A stretch of 64,000 nucleotides of DNA from Arabidopsis thaliana (taxonomy: Eukaryota; Streptophyta; Magnoliopsida; Brassicales; Brassicaceae). A program made the translations under genes and the position numbers. The notes under the pieces are model-generated. The model did not search any database. It had not been told where the DNA came from and saw only the letters and a list, made by a program, of their open reading frames with translations. Below, in pieces: positions 46,188 through 57,946 of this stretch (its first letter is position 1; every line of letters begins with the position of its first letter). Location of the stretch: assembly GCF_000001735.4 (NCBI RefSeq), contig NC_003074.8, positions 7,750,101 to 7,814,100 of the forward strand, in the 5' to 3' direction.

Positions 46188-48060
46188 TTTTTGGAATGAG
46201 GGTTTGGGTTTCTGAAAGGAGTGAGTAAGTAGATACATGAGTGTACGTGTACCTTTTATAGAAAAACTCTCACGAGATATTTAATTTTTATATATAAATA
46301 TTGTATGCACCAAATTGTGGTTTAGATGATTGAAATTGGATTTGAGTAAGCACGTATTAGGTCACTTTGTTACAAAAAGAAAACAAAGGGTTTGTCACAC
46401 TTTCCTCAATTGGCATATATTTGTCTCATCCATATTACAAAAAAAATTACTGGGTTTAGCCACTATTTAACGTACGAGGGAACATAAAAATATTTAGAAA
46501 AACAAAAATACCACTGTAAGATATAGTTGTCAGCATTCGGCGGCATAAACATTCGCTTAATTATTGTCTTATATACTCCGAAAGAAGAGATTATCAATTT
46601 TTAACGATATAACGATCTCGATTCCTTAAACCTTTTTATATCATATATAAAAAGGGAGCTCGATTGTGATATTCTTTACAAAATTTCATTGTTCGTATTT
46701 GCCTATTTGGTCAAAAGTTAGCATTTCGAAAAATGCTATCTACTTTTAAGAATTATATCTTGCACCTTATTTTTCTAGCTATATCATAGATCAAATTGCT
46801 AAATATCTGACATATATCGAGAAATCAATGCATAAATCAGCTAGAGACATTTTCAAGCTCTACTCTAACATTAATTAGAGAATGCCGACTCTATAAGCGT
46901 ACGTTTAGTCGCATAAAAAAAAAGCCATCGTTTAAGTATTGGCACACAACTTAAAAAAAAGGTTGGACAAGTCATACACTTGTAATTATAGAGTGAAAAC
47001 AATGGGAGCAACCAAAGGTTTTTGTAGTGTAATGGCCAATTGGGTCGACAATTTAAGAAGAGACTTTGTCATTATTATTTGACTTTAAATACACCTCCCA
47101 TTCTCTATTTTGATATTTTCTGTAGTCACAAGATATAATTAAGGGAAGACATCCTTCTCACTCTTTTATTTCTTGTTCCTTGCGAGGTAGGTCCACTTTT
47201 TTTTTATAAGGATTTTAGGCAATTTCTTTTGGGTTTTAGTTTGTGTCTCTACCTATACAAATAGGAAAAGCGAATCAATTTTGGTTAGAACCCCAAAAAT
47301 ATATCTAAAAAGTTGATAAATCTTCAACCAAGTTTGTGTTTCGTTAGTTAATTACTAAAAAAATTAGATTACATGTTAAACGTTTACACTAATAGATGAA
47401 AAAACTACCCCCACAATCATTTCCGGACCGAAACAATGTTTTTTTCGTCTTCTGCATATGAAAGATATTAGCTTATTAGCCCTTTTTGGTAATCATCTTT
47501 TGAAATGATTGAGTGACGTATGTGATTGATGATTCTCTTTGTAGTTTGTTCATATTATTGTTCTATATACTATAGTACACTCTACTTGTGTTTGATGGTT
47601 ACCATATTCATTTAAAAATTTATATTGGCATTATTGCAAAATATAATTTGATTTATTTTCTAGTATATATTTTAAAGTAATGTTCGAAAATAATTAGAGC
47701 TATATAAGTACTTTGTATTGTAAAATTATGAAATTAAAACTACCACAATTTTGTCCTTCCAATTTATTTATGGTGAAGAAAAAAAGAAATAAAGTTATGG
47801 ACGCAATTATAAAGCTGGCGGGTACAATTTGGCGGGTAGTCAAAACAGTCTAACCCGTGAAGTCTGTCACATTTTAAGATATAGTTTTCTTTAGATGAAA
47901 GAAAAATGAAATGGATAATGTGACGTTATTATGAATGAATCTCATGCATGCATGTGACTCCACCATTTGTCTCTTTGTTATCTCTCACAAGTCACAACAA
48001 CGACAATAATTGTAAAAAAAAAAACTTATGGTCGTTTGAGTACTGAGTACTAGTCGATCT
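46188..48060 (-). promoter_or_regulatory. CWLP upstream region, shared with the large paralogue
   Basis: At least three stretches can be aligned in order with the region upstream of the 1480-aa gene: 46250-46430 with 58000-58220; 46985-47150 with 58605-58770 (shared words around AGGTTTTTGTAG and TCATTATTATTTGACTT); and 47790-48055 with 60035-60300 (shared CATGTGACTCCACCATT, CCCGTGAAGT). This is the 5' part of the tandem duplication that made the two genes. Confidence 0.65.
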
Positions 48061-48223
48061 AGTGTACAAGAGAAAGAAGACGAGAATAAACTTTCTTCTT
48101 TGTATTTCTTTTTTTCACACATTTACAACGTCTTTCCATGGGCTTTTTATACACTACTCTTTCTTGACGTACACTTGTCTACCTTTTCATCATTTCATGG
48201 TGCAAGGGATTGCAAAACACGCG

Positions 48224-48293
48224 GTTTTAGGTCAGATTGCTCGTTAGAAGAAAAGATTAATCTTTTCTTCTACGGAGCAATCTGAACTTAACA
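48224..48293. repeat. near-perfect 54-bp inverted repeat (possible hairpin RNA)
   Basis: 48232-48258 pairs with 48259-48285 (25 of 27 positions), with no spacer. Pairing continues a few bases outwards with one bulge. Words in the arms are TCAGATTGCTC and AGAAGAAAAGATT. A transcript would form a hairpin of about 60-70 nt with a tiny loop. It is neither T-tailed nor next to a gene end. Confidence 0.75.
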
Positions 48294-48990
48294 TGCTTTA
48301 GATGTATGCACAGAGACGAAAGTGACGTGGCTGAACATTTGCTTGTGTTTTGTCTTTGTGTTGTTGATTGTTTGGGCTTGTTGAGATGTTGAAGTTGGGC
48401 CAGTAAAGTTGAGCTTAGAATTCTGAGATGCATTCAACACCAAATTTAATATATGGTCGTGTGAGTGTTAGATATTGAAGTTTACCAGCAAGTCACCAAC
48501 CCCATAACGAAGCATGTTATACACGTATCAACTTGTCTAACCGTGGCTATTAGGGATCCTCTCCGAAGAGGTCTTATTTGGTTACGTGTATGGTTTCTCT
48601 TCTTATCATGACATTTGAAACACTCTCGCTGATAACTTCCATATATAGAAGTTATGTTGCTCATGTTTTCTAACTTCGTTGTGATCTCCAAAGTAATTGG
48701 TCATCTTGTTGATGTACTTTTTGAATATATTTTAGTCCCTTAAATGGGTAATATGATCCATATACGCATGGAGATTCATAGCTCTCTTTCTCTCTTTCCC
48801 CTATGTTTAATGATGTGGCTTCAGAAATCTTTGGTATTAATGCTCGTCTTCACTCCAATATATGAAGTCACACAATCTATGTTATACACCTCTGATGCAG
48901 CAGCTTAATCATTAGTATTATTTAATTTCTTAATCTCCTTTATTATTTTGGCAAATTGTGATAGTGAGAACGAACTAGATCTCAGGTTCA
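48294..48990. other. intergenic, no gene seen
   Basis: AT-rich spacer between the inverted repeat and the LINE fragment. Confidence 0.5.
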
Positions 48991-48999
48991 TGGATGTGG

Positions 49000-49970
49000 A
49001 GGAAATATTAAAATACAGATAAGGCGCATGAATTTCAGAAGATGGAGGTTCGTTCTGAGCCTTCTGGCCGAATAACTTCTTTTTGGCATGATATTTCGTG
49101 TCCTCTACGGAAACTTTATGACTTGTTGTGGTCTAAAGGAAACATTGATACGGGAGTAGGAGTAGCTACTCACGCTATTGTTGCGTAAGTGTTGGGAACT
49201 CATCGAAGACGGATATACATCATGTCGAGTGCGCATTCTTAATCGGATTGAGAACCTGATCGAGCTAGCTAGAAACGAGGAAGCTTAACGTTCACTTTGA
49301 ATTCAAAGAAGATGGTTTCTAGAATAAGTTCTCTTGGAAACACTTGGAATCTCATATGTGATATCAACCCGATCAGTGACTAGCACAAAGCAGTTTGGTT
49401 CCCTTTTTCCACACGGTACTCATTCATAACTTGGCTAGTGAATTGGGATCGGATGTGGCAGCTCGAGTAAGTTGCGTCTTTTGCAGAAAGGAAGTAGAGA
49501 CAAGAGATCACCTCTTTTTCTCTTGCCCTTACTATTCTCAAGTTTGGTGTCATCTCGCTAGAGGCATTCTTCAAAATCGATACACGGAATGTAGGAGCTT
49601 AAACTCCTCACATCTTACTTGACACTTCTCAGCCAAAACTTCATACGTTCACGCTACAAAATGTATTTCAAATTACGATTGATAGTCTGTGGCGAGAACG
49701 CAGTGGGAGGCGTCACAGTGAGACTCATATCCTATCTGCCAAGCTAACACGACTTACCGATAAGAACGTGAGAAACCGCTTCGGCTACATTCAATTGTCA
49801 GGAAAAACCGAGACGAAGAGGGACTTTGCTAATGGTTTAGCACTCGATCAGTCTTAGTTCTCAATTACACTTTCTATATGTCATTTCAAAATTTTCAACT
49901 TTTAAAGTCACAATATTTTACAAACTTTTTGTTGTTGAATAAACTTATGGTTTGGCAAATTTATTGAAAA
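49000..49970 (+). mobile_element. LINE fragment, 3' part of the reverse-transcriptase ORF
   Basis: Broken frames translate in order to typical plant LINE ORF2 C-terminal segments: SFWHDISCPLRKLYDLL...GNIDTG (about 49070-49190), RVRILNRIENLIELARNEE, and HKAVWFPFFHTVLIHNLAS. The zinc-binding motif follows (VSCVFCRKEVETRDHLFFSC, PYYSQVWCHLARGIL, at 49395-49620), then SLWRERSGRRH and LTDKNVRNRF. Several stops and frame changes separate the pieces. An AT-rich tail follows. It is a truncated, dead non-LTR element that keeps its 3' half. I could not place its target duplications. Confidence 0.75.
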
Positions 49971-50009
49971 CCATTGAATAAATGTATAAGAAAATAACAA
50001 TAAAATAAA

Positions 50010-51000
50010 TTAAACTCGAGGTTCCTAAACTACACCATAAGCGAGACGGATTTGCGCGACTACTCATGTTCTCACCGTAACCTGGCAAAAAGGAAAAAAT
50101 AAAGGGTGAGTAAAGAATTATTCAATGAGAGGATCTTCTTTCCGCCCATTGGAAACACGACAACACGATTCTACCTTTAAACAACAAACACATAGAAAAA
50201 GACACAACACTCATATAATTTGCATTACTATGCAAAACTATAACACACAACTTATTCTTGTCTTACCAAGATCTCCACATCAATTCCATGTTCGATCATC
50301 TTCTCTGACCTTTGAACCTATGTACTTCCATTAGACTCGCCAGTCTTATTATTGAGGTAAGAAGAATCTGTCAACTCAATATAGACCATATTCCATTGTT
50401 CCACTATTCCACTGTTCATCATCTTAAAAGATGGTAATTCCACTTACTCATATATAGCATTCAGTAATTAACATCACTCTATCATTAACACAATTGTCAT
50501 AGTATCAATCATAATTATCAAATTATTACTATTAAGCAAGCATATTTAATCCTATGTCATTGAATCATGAAGATAAAAATAGAAACTTGTAATCGCATTA
50601 TCGCAGATCACAAGTTTCTATTACAACTTACTTGAAATTCTTGAAATCCAACTGAGTTACTTGAAATCCTTACCTATTCTGGTGATTGAAGGCTCTGACG
50701 GCTTCCTTGACACTTCTCCTAACCGTATACAACGCCGTCTTGCCCTCCAATGGTCAAATATGACCGGAAACTCTTCTCCAAAAGCCCAACCTGACTCTGA
50801 AATCTGATACTTAGTTATTTCTAAGTTCAGAAACTGTGATTTTTGTGCAACTTTCAACTCGAATTGCGGATGACGTTTACCTCGTAACGAAGATATGTTT
50901 GTTGTTGTGTCTTCCTCACTATGAGATCTATCCAACGACACCAAATTAGTGATCTGATTCCTTCAGACCGGACGAGAAAACGCTCACCAATATCTCGAGT
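50010..51000 (-). mobile_element. possible old LTR fragment
   Basis: This stretch differs in composition from its surroundings. It contains words I associate with long terminal repeats of Brassicaceae Ty3/gypsy elements, in minus orientation. No paired LTR, internal domain or clear ends are visible, so it would be a degraded solo LTR or partial copy. This is a tentative assignment. Confidence 0.25.
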
Positions 51001-51406
51001 TGAACTAATATATATTTCCTCTTTTCCCCTCAAAACACAAGTAGTTTGAGATGTAAACCACTAATCCTCATAATAGCAACATTCTTCTACATATACTTGT
51101 CCCTTGTTTCATCTCTATTTCATTAAAAATTCTCCTCCTCTGTTTCCTTACCCAATGAAATAGAGATGAACGATGACGAGTAACGAACATAACCACATAG
51201 ACTTGATCACCACAAAACCATAACGTAACGACAACTCCGGTCTCCATAACGGTGATGGTGGTGGCTGGGATTAAGATGAATTGCTGCTGGAAAGAGATAA
51301 TTAAGAACGTAATGGTGATGATGAAGACGTAAGTGCTTGCGGTGAAGACGACGGTACACAAATATATACATTCACGTTAGGTTAGGTTTTGGTTTGGTTG
51401 GGCTCA

Positions 51407-51656
51407 TGAGCACTTCCATTTTACAATTTTGGAGAGTGTCTCTAAAAAGCTAAAGCTATTAAATATTAATAAATAAATGTAAAAGATCTTTAAATTAAAG
51501 ACATTACATTCAAAAATGTCTTGCTATAGACATTTAAGATATATTGTCCTAAATTTTAAGACACCAAAACACTATATATATATATATATATTTTTTTTAA
51601 ATAGATTTTAATGGTAGGAAGATCCCTGATAGGATAAGGGATAGAGATGCTCTAAT
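51407..51656. mobile_element. candidate MITE
   Basis: About 250 bp, AT-rich, with weakly inverted ends: GAGCACTTCCATTTT at the left and AGAGATGCTCT at the right. It contains a (TA)n tract. The ends resemble those of common plant MITEs. No convincing target duplication was found. Confidence 0.3.
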
Positions 51657-51963
51657 GGGCTCAATAATATTTGGGTTTCACAATGAGTCTCACTTATCTC
51701 CATCATAAGAAAATCTACCACTAACTCCAAGTCCAATTCTAACTCCAACTTTGCAATCCACTTATCTCATGCTAAGTAGAGACTATAGTAAACTCGCCTT
51801 AACTCTGGCAAAAGAGCCGAACAGGGCCGACTCAACAAAACTCAAGTCTTTGAGCTGAAAGAGAAAAATGAGATATTTTTCTTTATATTTTTTGGACCCT
51901 ATTTTATTAAGAAAAAAAAATAAACATGAATAGACCTTGAGCTATGGCACTCCTAACACATGC

Positions 51964-52310
51964 CTAGAGTCGGGGCTGGAACCGAACAAAAGCAAATCCA
52001 TGAATCCATTGTCCCTCCCCATCTCTCAAAACTCCGCATGTCGTCTCTAAACCTGGATTTTCGTGTGATGCACCATCCGTGTTTAGCTTTACCCATCTGA
52101 CCAAAGGAGGGGTCCAAGCAATTAGTCTCTCAACCCTTGAATACTGCCCCAACCCACCACTACTCACAATCCACGCTTGAGAAACTTTCCTAACTATATT
52201 ATTCACAAATCGAACTCTATCACGACATTTTCCATTCTCACGAAACACGTTTCCACACCTCCATTTTCACCCCCACATGTCATTCCAAAGAAGACCATGT
52301 GAAGAGAGCA
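51964..52310 (-). mobile_element. LINE fragment with RNase H-like domain
   Basis: Minus-strand translation reads (KWRCG)NVFRENGKCRDRVRF, then LIAWTPPLVRWVKLNTDG, ASHENPGLETTCGVLRDGEG and WIHGFAFVRF. This is the linker and start of the RNase H domain found at the C-terminus of plant LINE ORF2 (RVT_3 type: DG...GxxRD). The domain is cut after about a third. Its orientation is opposite to the fragment at 49000, so it is a separate insertion. Confidence 0.75.
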
Positions 52311-53503
52311 TTGGAACCTTAGTATTAATTTTTTATTCTTCTTCTTCTTCGTTACTTAACCTCTGACTATGTGCTTGCAACTTGCAACTATCTTAGAGAA
52401 GGACTGAAGATCTGATGGGTTTTTGGAAGAGATAATATTGTTAAAGCTATGAAACTCAGTCAAAACTGCTTTCTTCTCCTTTTTGTGTCGCCAAAAGCAT
52501 GTGGCAACGACACCAAAAACAAAGACCAGTTATTTATCTAATAAATCATTGACTAGCTAATATGACAGTAGTGCTAATTAATCGATTGTAAAAGTAAACA
52601 CCAAAACTATATAAAAAAAATATTTATATTATTTATGTCTACAATTTTTTTTTAATAAAGAAAAAAAAGATCACAAAATACTATAACAAGCAGAGCTAGC
52701 TCTTCATTAAGGCATGAAACTGGAAGCGATTCTTAAATATATGAGCATGCTAAAGACATACGGTTAATTCTTTCGATTGATTAGCGAATTTATTTGAAAA
52801 TCCCCATTAATCTTGAATATCTCTGATTATGAAAATTCAAATCCATTTACTTAAACCATATGAGAATGTAAAATGGTGCTTCTTTGGATAGTATATGTTT
52901 TATTGAATTTTGTACAACAAGCTTGTCCCTTTGTTCCGATTCTTGACTTATACTGACTGACTTGTGCATGCATATATACAAAACAACAGTTAGAGATACT
53001 TAACTTTTCGTACAACCAGCGTGTGATAATGTCTTTTAAAAGTGAAGCAAAAACAATACAACTAACGTGTTATATAACATGTGACACGATAAAAATATTA
53101 TTGTAAATTACATAACTATTTGATTCATATATGAAGTATGACCCTTGTTATAACATCATTTATCGTTAGCATGTATTTGATTTTTACTACACGAAATACG
53201 CAAGTAAATAAACAGTTTCTTTTTAAAGTAAAAGCTATCTCGCTTATAGCTTTTTTTCTTTCTTAAGAATACAATATGAAAACTCAAAAAAACTAACTCT
53301 TGTAAAAAGAAAAAGAAAAAATCCAGAGAAACTAAGAGCTCAAACCCTAAAAAACATTTTATTGTATTAAATAAAACAAGTTATTATCATTAATCGCACA
53401 CATGCAAGTAAAGAAATTGTTCCAAAAGAGATCATGAAACCAACAAATTCTTAAAATATGAAACCTTCAAAGCTATCGAGAGACTCTCATCACTTTACAT
53501 TTA
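52311..53503. other. intergenic, no gene seen
   Basis: AT-rich. The last 170 bases are the 3' flank of the large hybrid proline-rich gene and resemble the 3' flank of CWLP. Confidence 0.5.
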
Positions 53504-56500
53504 TCAGGCGGGACATTTGAATCCAGGTGGTGGATTTTTTCCACAATTAAGGAGAACTTCAAGAGCTATGGGGAGAATGACGTCTATGTTGAGAAGTTTA
53601 GCTTTAATAGTGGTACATAAACAAACGGCTGCGTCTAGATCAACTAAACCTTCAACAACTGGACAACACTTTTCCTTGGCGCTTTTCCCAATTCCAATGT
53701 GAACCAAACCTCCAAGAAGGTCAACACACGAGCCTAGCTTCAACGTGTCAATTGGGCAAGTTTTCGGCATAGTTGTAGGTGGCGTTGCGATGGGTGTTTT
53801 TGCGATTGGAGGAGTTGCAATTGGTGAACTTGCAACAGGTGGCTTTGTCATAGGTGGGGTTGCAACAGGCGACTTAGCGATAGGTGGAGTTGCTACGGGT
53901 GGTGTGGCAACGGGTGGCCGTGCGCCGGGTGGCTTTGCGATTGGAGGAGTTGCAACAGGTGGAGTTACGGTGGGTGGTGTTGCAACCGGTGGTTTTGCAA
54001 CAGGCGGAGTTGCAGGTGGCGGCGTTGCAACAGGTGGTTTTGCTATAGGAGAAGTAGCAACAGGTGGAGTTGCGGTTGGTGGTGTCGCAACTGGTGGTTT
54101 TGCAATAGGAGGAGTACCAATAGGCGGCGGCGCGATTGGTGACTTTGCGATGGGTGGAGTTGCAATAGGCGGTGTCACAATAGGTGGTTTTACGATGGGA
54201 GGAGTTGCTACAGGTGGAGTTGTAACTGGTGGTTTTGCCACGGGCGGAGTTTCAATAGGCGACGTTGCGACTGGTGGCTTTGCGATAGGAGGAGTTGCTA
54301 CTGGTGGAGTTGCAACCGGCGGTTTTGTGATTGGAGGAGTTGCGACTGGTGGTTTTATGATTGGAGGTGTTGCAATTGGTGGACTTGCAACTGGTGGCTT
54401 TGCCATGGGCGGGGTTGCAACAGGCGGCTTACCGATAGGTGGAGTTGCTATTGATGGCATTGCGGTGGGGGGTGTTGCAATTGGTGGCTTTGCAATAGGT
54501 GACTTTGCGATAGGAGGATTTGCAACAGGTGGATTTGCGGTGGGTGGTGTTGCAATTGGTGGTTTTGCAATGGGCGTAGTTGCAACAGGCGGTGTTGCGA
54601 TAGGTGGCTTTGCGATAGGAGGAGTAGAAACAGGTGGAGTTGCGATCGGTGATTTTGCAATAGGAGGAGTTACGATAGGAGGCGGCGTAACGATTGGTGG
54701 CATTGCGGTAGGTGGATTTGTTACTGGTGGTGTTGCAACCGGTGGTTTTGTAATGGGAGGTATAGCAACCGGTGGTTTTACAACAGGAGGAATTGCAACA
54801 GGTGGAGTTGCGGTTGGAGGTGTTGCGGTGGGCGATGTTTCAACTGGTGGTTTTGCAATAGGTGGCAGTACAGTGGGCGGTTTTGCGATTGGCGGTGTTG
54901 CAACCGGCGGTTTTTCTACAGGTGGATTTGCTATAGGTGGAGTTGCAACAGGCGGTTTTGCGGTAGGTGGAGTTGCTATTGGTGGCATTGCAACAGGTGG
55001 AGTTGCGGTGGGCGGTGTTGTCGTTGGAGGTTTTGCAATAGGAGGAGTTGCAACTGGTGAAGTTGCGGTGGGCGGTGTTACAACCGGTGGTGTTGCAATA
55101 GGAGAAGTTGCAATAGGTGGAGTTGCGGTGGGCGGTGTTGCAACTGGCGGTTTTGCGACGGGTGGAGTTGCTATTGGTGGAATTGCAACAGGCGGTTTTG
55201 CGGGTGGTGGAGTTTTTATAGGTGGTATTGCAACTGGTGGTTTTGCAACAGGAGAAGTTGCAATTGGTGGTGTTGCGGTGGGCGGTGTTGCAACTGGCGG
55301 TTTTGCGATGGGTGGAGTTGCTATTGGTGGAGTTGCAACAGGAGGTTTTGCGGGTGGTGGAGTTGTGATAGGTGGTGTTGCGGCTGGTGGTGTTGCAACT
55401 GGTGGTTTTGAAATAGGAGGAGTTAAGATTGGTGGCTTTGCGGTAGGTGGAGTTGCTATTGGTGGTGTTGCAACCGGTGGTTTTGCAACAGGTGGAGTTG
55501 CGGTGGGCGGTGCTGTAGTGGGTGGTGTTGCAACTGGTGGTTTTGCAATAGGAGGAGTTGCAACTGGTGGTGTCGCGGTGGGCGGTGTTGCAACCGGTGA
55601 TTTTGCAATAGGAGGAGTTGCAATAGGTGGTGTTGCGGTGGGCGGTGTTACAACTGGGGGTTTTGCGACGGGTGGAATTGCTATCGGTGGAGTTGCAATA
55701 GGCGGTTTTGCGGTAGGTGGAGTTGCTATTGGTGGCATTGCAACAGGTGGAGTTGCAGTAGGCGGTATTGTCGTTGGAGGTTTTGCAATAGGAGGAGTTG
55801 CAACTGGTGGAGTTGCGGTGGGCGGTGTTACAACCGGTGGTGTTGCAATAGGAGGAGTTGCAATAGGTGGAGTTGCGGTGGGCGGTGTTGCAACTGGCGG
55901 TTTTGCGACGGGTGGAGTTGCTATTGGTGGAATTGCAACAGGCGGTTTTGCAGGTGGTGGAGTTTTTATAGGTGGTGTTGCAACTGGTGGTTTTGCAACA
56001 GGAGAAGTTGCAATTGGTGGTGTTGCGGTGGGCGGTGTTGCAACTGGCGGTTTTGCGATGGGTGGAGTTGCTATTGGTGGAGTTGCAACAGGAGGTTTTG
56101 CGGGTGGTGGAGTTGTGATAGGTGGTGTTGCGGCTGGTGGTGTTGCAACTGGTGATTTTGAAATAGGAGGAGTTGAGATTGGTGGCTTTGCGGTAGGTGG
56201 AGTTGCTATTGGTGGTGTTGCAACCGGTGGTTTTGCAACAGGTGGAGTTGCGGTGGGCGGTGTTGTAGTTGGTGGTGTTACAACTGGTGGTTTTGCAATA
56301 GGAGGAGTTGCAACTGGTGGTGTCGCGGTGGGCGGTGTTGCAACCGGTGATTTTGCAATAGGAGGAGTTGCAATAGGTGGTGTTGCGGTGGGCGGTGTTA
56401 CAACTGGGGGTTTTGCGACGGGTGGAATTGCTAACGGTGGAGTTGCAACAGGTGGTTTTACTGGTGTTGGAGTTGTTATAGGTGGTGTTGCGGCTGGTGG

Positions 56501-57946
56501 TGTTGCAACTGGTGGTTTTGAAATAGGAGGAGTTGAGATTGGTGGCTTTGCGGTAGGTGGAGTTGCTATTGGTGGTGTTTCAACTGGTGGTTTTGCAACA
56601 GGTGGAGTTGCGGTGGGCGGTGTTGTAGTGGGTGGTGTTGCAACCGGTGGTTTTTCAATAGGAGGAGTTGCAACTGGTGGAGTCGCAGTGGGCGGTGTTG
56701 CAATTGGCGATTTTGCGATGGGTGGAGTTGCAACAGGTGGTTTTGCGGGTGGTGGAGTTTTTATTGGTGATGTTGCGGTTGGTGGTGTTGCAACTGGTGA
56801 TTCTGAAATAGGAGGAGTTGAGATAGGTGATTTTGAGGTAGGTGGAGTTGCTATTGGTGGTGTTGCAACAGGTGGAGTTGCGGTGGGCGGTGTTGCAACT
56901 GGTGGCTGTGCAATTGGAGTGACGGGTGGAGTTACTATTGGTGAAATTGCAACAGGCGGTTTTGCGGGTGGTAGAGTTGTTATTGGTGGTGTTGCGGCTG
57001 GTGGTGTTGCGGCTGGTGGTGTTGAAATAGGAGGAGTTGCGATAGGTGGTTTTGCAATGGGAGGAGTGGTAGTAGGCGGTGTAGTAACAGGCGGCTTTGA
57101 TATTGGAGGATTTGTTATAGGAGGAGCTGCTACTGGAGGAGTTGCTATAGGTGGCATTATGATAGGTGGGTTTGCGATGGGAGGTGTTGTGATAGGAGGT
57201 GTTGCAACAGGTGGAATTGTAATGGGCGGTGTTGCAGTAGGTGGGGTTGCAATAGGCGGTGTTGCGACGGGCGATTTGGCGATGGGAGGTGTTGCGATAG
57301 GAGGCATTTGAGTGGGAGGAGTTGCCATTGGTGGTGAGGCAACGGGTGGTGTTGGTGTGCACGGTGGAGGCTTGTGGGTAGGGGGTTGGGGAGTAGACGG
57401 AGGAGGGTTGGTCGTAGGAGGTTTAGGAGTTGATGGTGGAGGTTTGACGGAGGGTGGTTTCGGAGGAGGTTTTATGGTGGGAGGTTTTGGGTGGGGATGA
57501 TGTTTGGTGGGGGGTTTAGGGTGGGGATGAGGTTTTGTCGGGGGTTTAGGGTGAGGGTGTGGTTTGACGTTGGGTGGTTTAGGGTGGGGACGAGGTTTAG
57601 GGTGAGGAGGTGGTTTGATGGTGGGTGGTTTAGGGTGGGGATGAGGTTTGGTAGGTGGTTTAGGGTGGGGATGAGGTTTGGTAGGGGGTTTAGGGTGAGG
57701 GTGTGGTTTGACGGTGGGTGGTTTAGGGTGGGGGTGTCGTTTAGGCGGAGGAGGTTTTATAGTGGGAGGTTTCGGGTGGGGATGTGGTTTAACCGCCGGT
57801 GGTTTAGGTGGGACGACAGAATGTTTTGGTGGTTTGTGAGGCTTAGGTGATGGTTTTGGAGGGCTACATTCACGAGCGTATGTGGCAGCAAAGAAGTTAA
57901 GAAGGAGGAGAATGAGAAAGGAGAGGTTTCTGGTGCGAAACCCCAT
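53504..57946 (-). CDS. giant hybrid proline-rich protein (8-Cys domain)
   Basis: Single exon, 1480 aa; I recall the same length for At3g22142. The signal peptide ([19 protein letters not shown]) is followed by a [10 protein letters not shown]-type region (about residues 27-185). Next come about 1,200 residues of pentapeptide repeats of the PP(V/I/T)A(T/K/I) type. At the C-terminus (about 1397-1480) is the 8-Cys lipid-transfer-like domain ([43 protein letters not shown]), nearly the same as that of CWLP. It probably sits in the cell wall next to the membrane. It is over four times the length of CWLP; the difference is repeat growth. A TATAAATG box lies 56 bp upstream (58002-58009). The long Gly-rich open frame on the opposite strand follows from the repeat's codon pattern. 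Confidence 0.92.
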   Translation of the reverse strand: MGFRTRNLSFLILLLLNFFAATYARECSPPKPSPKPHKPPKHSVVPPKPPAVKPHPHPKPPTIKPPPPKRHPHPKPPTVKPHPHPKPPTKPHPHPKPPTKPHPHPKPPTIKPPPHPKPRPHPKPPNVKPHPHPKPPTKPHPHPKPPTKHHPHPKPPTIKPPPKPPSVKPPPSTPKPPTTNPPPSTPQPPTHKPPPCTPTPPVASPPMATPPTQMPPIATPPIAKSPVATPPIATPPTATPPITIPPVATPPITTPPIANPPIIMPPIATPPVAAPPITNPPISKPPVTTPPTTTPPIAKPPIATPPISTPPAATPPAATPPITTLPPAKPPVAISPIVTPPVTPIAQPPVATPPTATPPVATPPIATPPTSKSPISTPPISESPVATPPTATSPIKTPPPAKPPVATPPIAKSPIATPPTATPPVATPPIEKPPVATPPTTTPPTATPPVAKPPVETPPIATPPTAKPPISTPPISKPPVATPPAATPPITTPTPVKPPVATPPLAIPPVAKPPVVTPPTATPPIATPPIAKSPVATPPTATPPVATPPIAKPPVVTPPTTTPPTATPPVAKPPVATPPIATPPTAKPPISTPPISKSPVATPPAATPPITTPPPAKPPVATPPIATPPIAKPPVATPPTATPPIATSPVAKPPVATPPIKTPPPAKPPVAIPPIATPPVAKPPVATPPTATPPIATPPIATPPVVTPPTATPPVATPPIAKPPTTIPPTATPPVAMPPIATPPTAKPPIATPPIAIPPVAKPPVVTPPTATPPIATPPIAKSPVATPPTATPPVATPPIAKPPVATPPTTAPPTATPPVAKPPVATPPIATPPTAKPPILTPPISKPPVATPPAATPPITTPPPAKPPVATPPIATPPIAKPPVATPPTATPPIATSPVAKPPVAIPPIKTPPPAKPPVAIPPIATPPVAKPPVATPPTATPPIATSPIATPPVVTPPTATSPVATPPIAKPPTTTPPTATPPVAMPPIATPPTAKPPVATPPIANPPVEKPPVATPPIAKPPTVLPPIAKPPVETSPTATPPTATPPVAIPPVVKPPVAIPPITKPPVATPPVTNPPTAMPPIVTPPPIVTPPIAKSPIATPPVSTPPIAKPPIATPPVATTPIAKPPIATPPTANPPVANPPIAKSPIAKPPIATPPTAMPSIATPPIGKPPVATPPMAKPPVASPPIATPPIIKPPVATPPITKPPVATPPVATPPIAKPPVATSPIETPPVAKPPVTTPPVATPPIVKPPIVTPPIATPPIAKSPIAPPPIGTPPIAKPPVATPPTATPPVATSPIAKPPVATPPPATPPVAKPPVATPPTVTPPVATPPIAKPPGARPPVATPPVATPPIAKSPVATPPMTKPPVASSPIATPPIAKTPIATPPTTMPKTCPIDTLKLGSCVDLLGGLVHIGIGKSAKEKCCPVVEGLVDLDAAVCLCTTIKAKLLNIDVILPIALEVLLNCGKNPPPGFKCPA
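54961..56460 (-). repeat. 750-bp tandem duplication inside the giant HyPRP
   Basis: 54961-55710 matches 55711-56460 at a constant offset of exactly 750 bp, checked at 54961/55711, 55021/55771, 55201/55951, 55441/56191 and 55621/56371. Only a few bases differ in each 60-bp stretch compared. The unit is 250 codons, or 50 pentapeptides. A further partial copy, offset 360 bp, covers about 56461-56700. Confidence 0.85.

Noticed and set aside
48062-48285. Short open frames running into the 54-bp palindrome
   Set aside because: Composition is phenylalanine- and serine-rich without domain features. The palindrome explains the end of the frame better than coding does.
53745-57311. 1188-codon open frame on the plus strand, opposite the giant HyPRP, encoding Gly-Gly-Val-Ala-Thr-type repeats
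   Set aside because: The 15-bp repeat that encodes PPVAT-type units has no stop in this antisense frame, so openness simply repeats with the unit. There is no signal peptide or other domain, and homology is to the sense protein.
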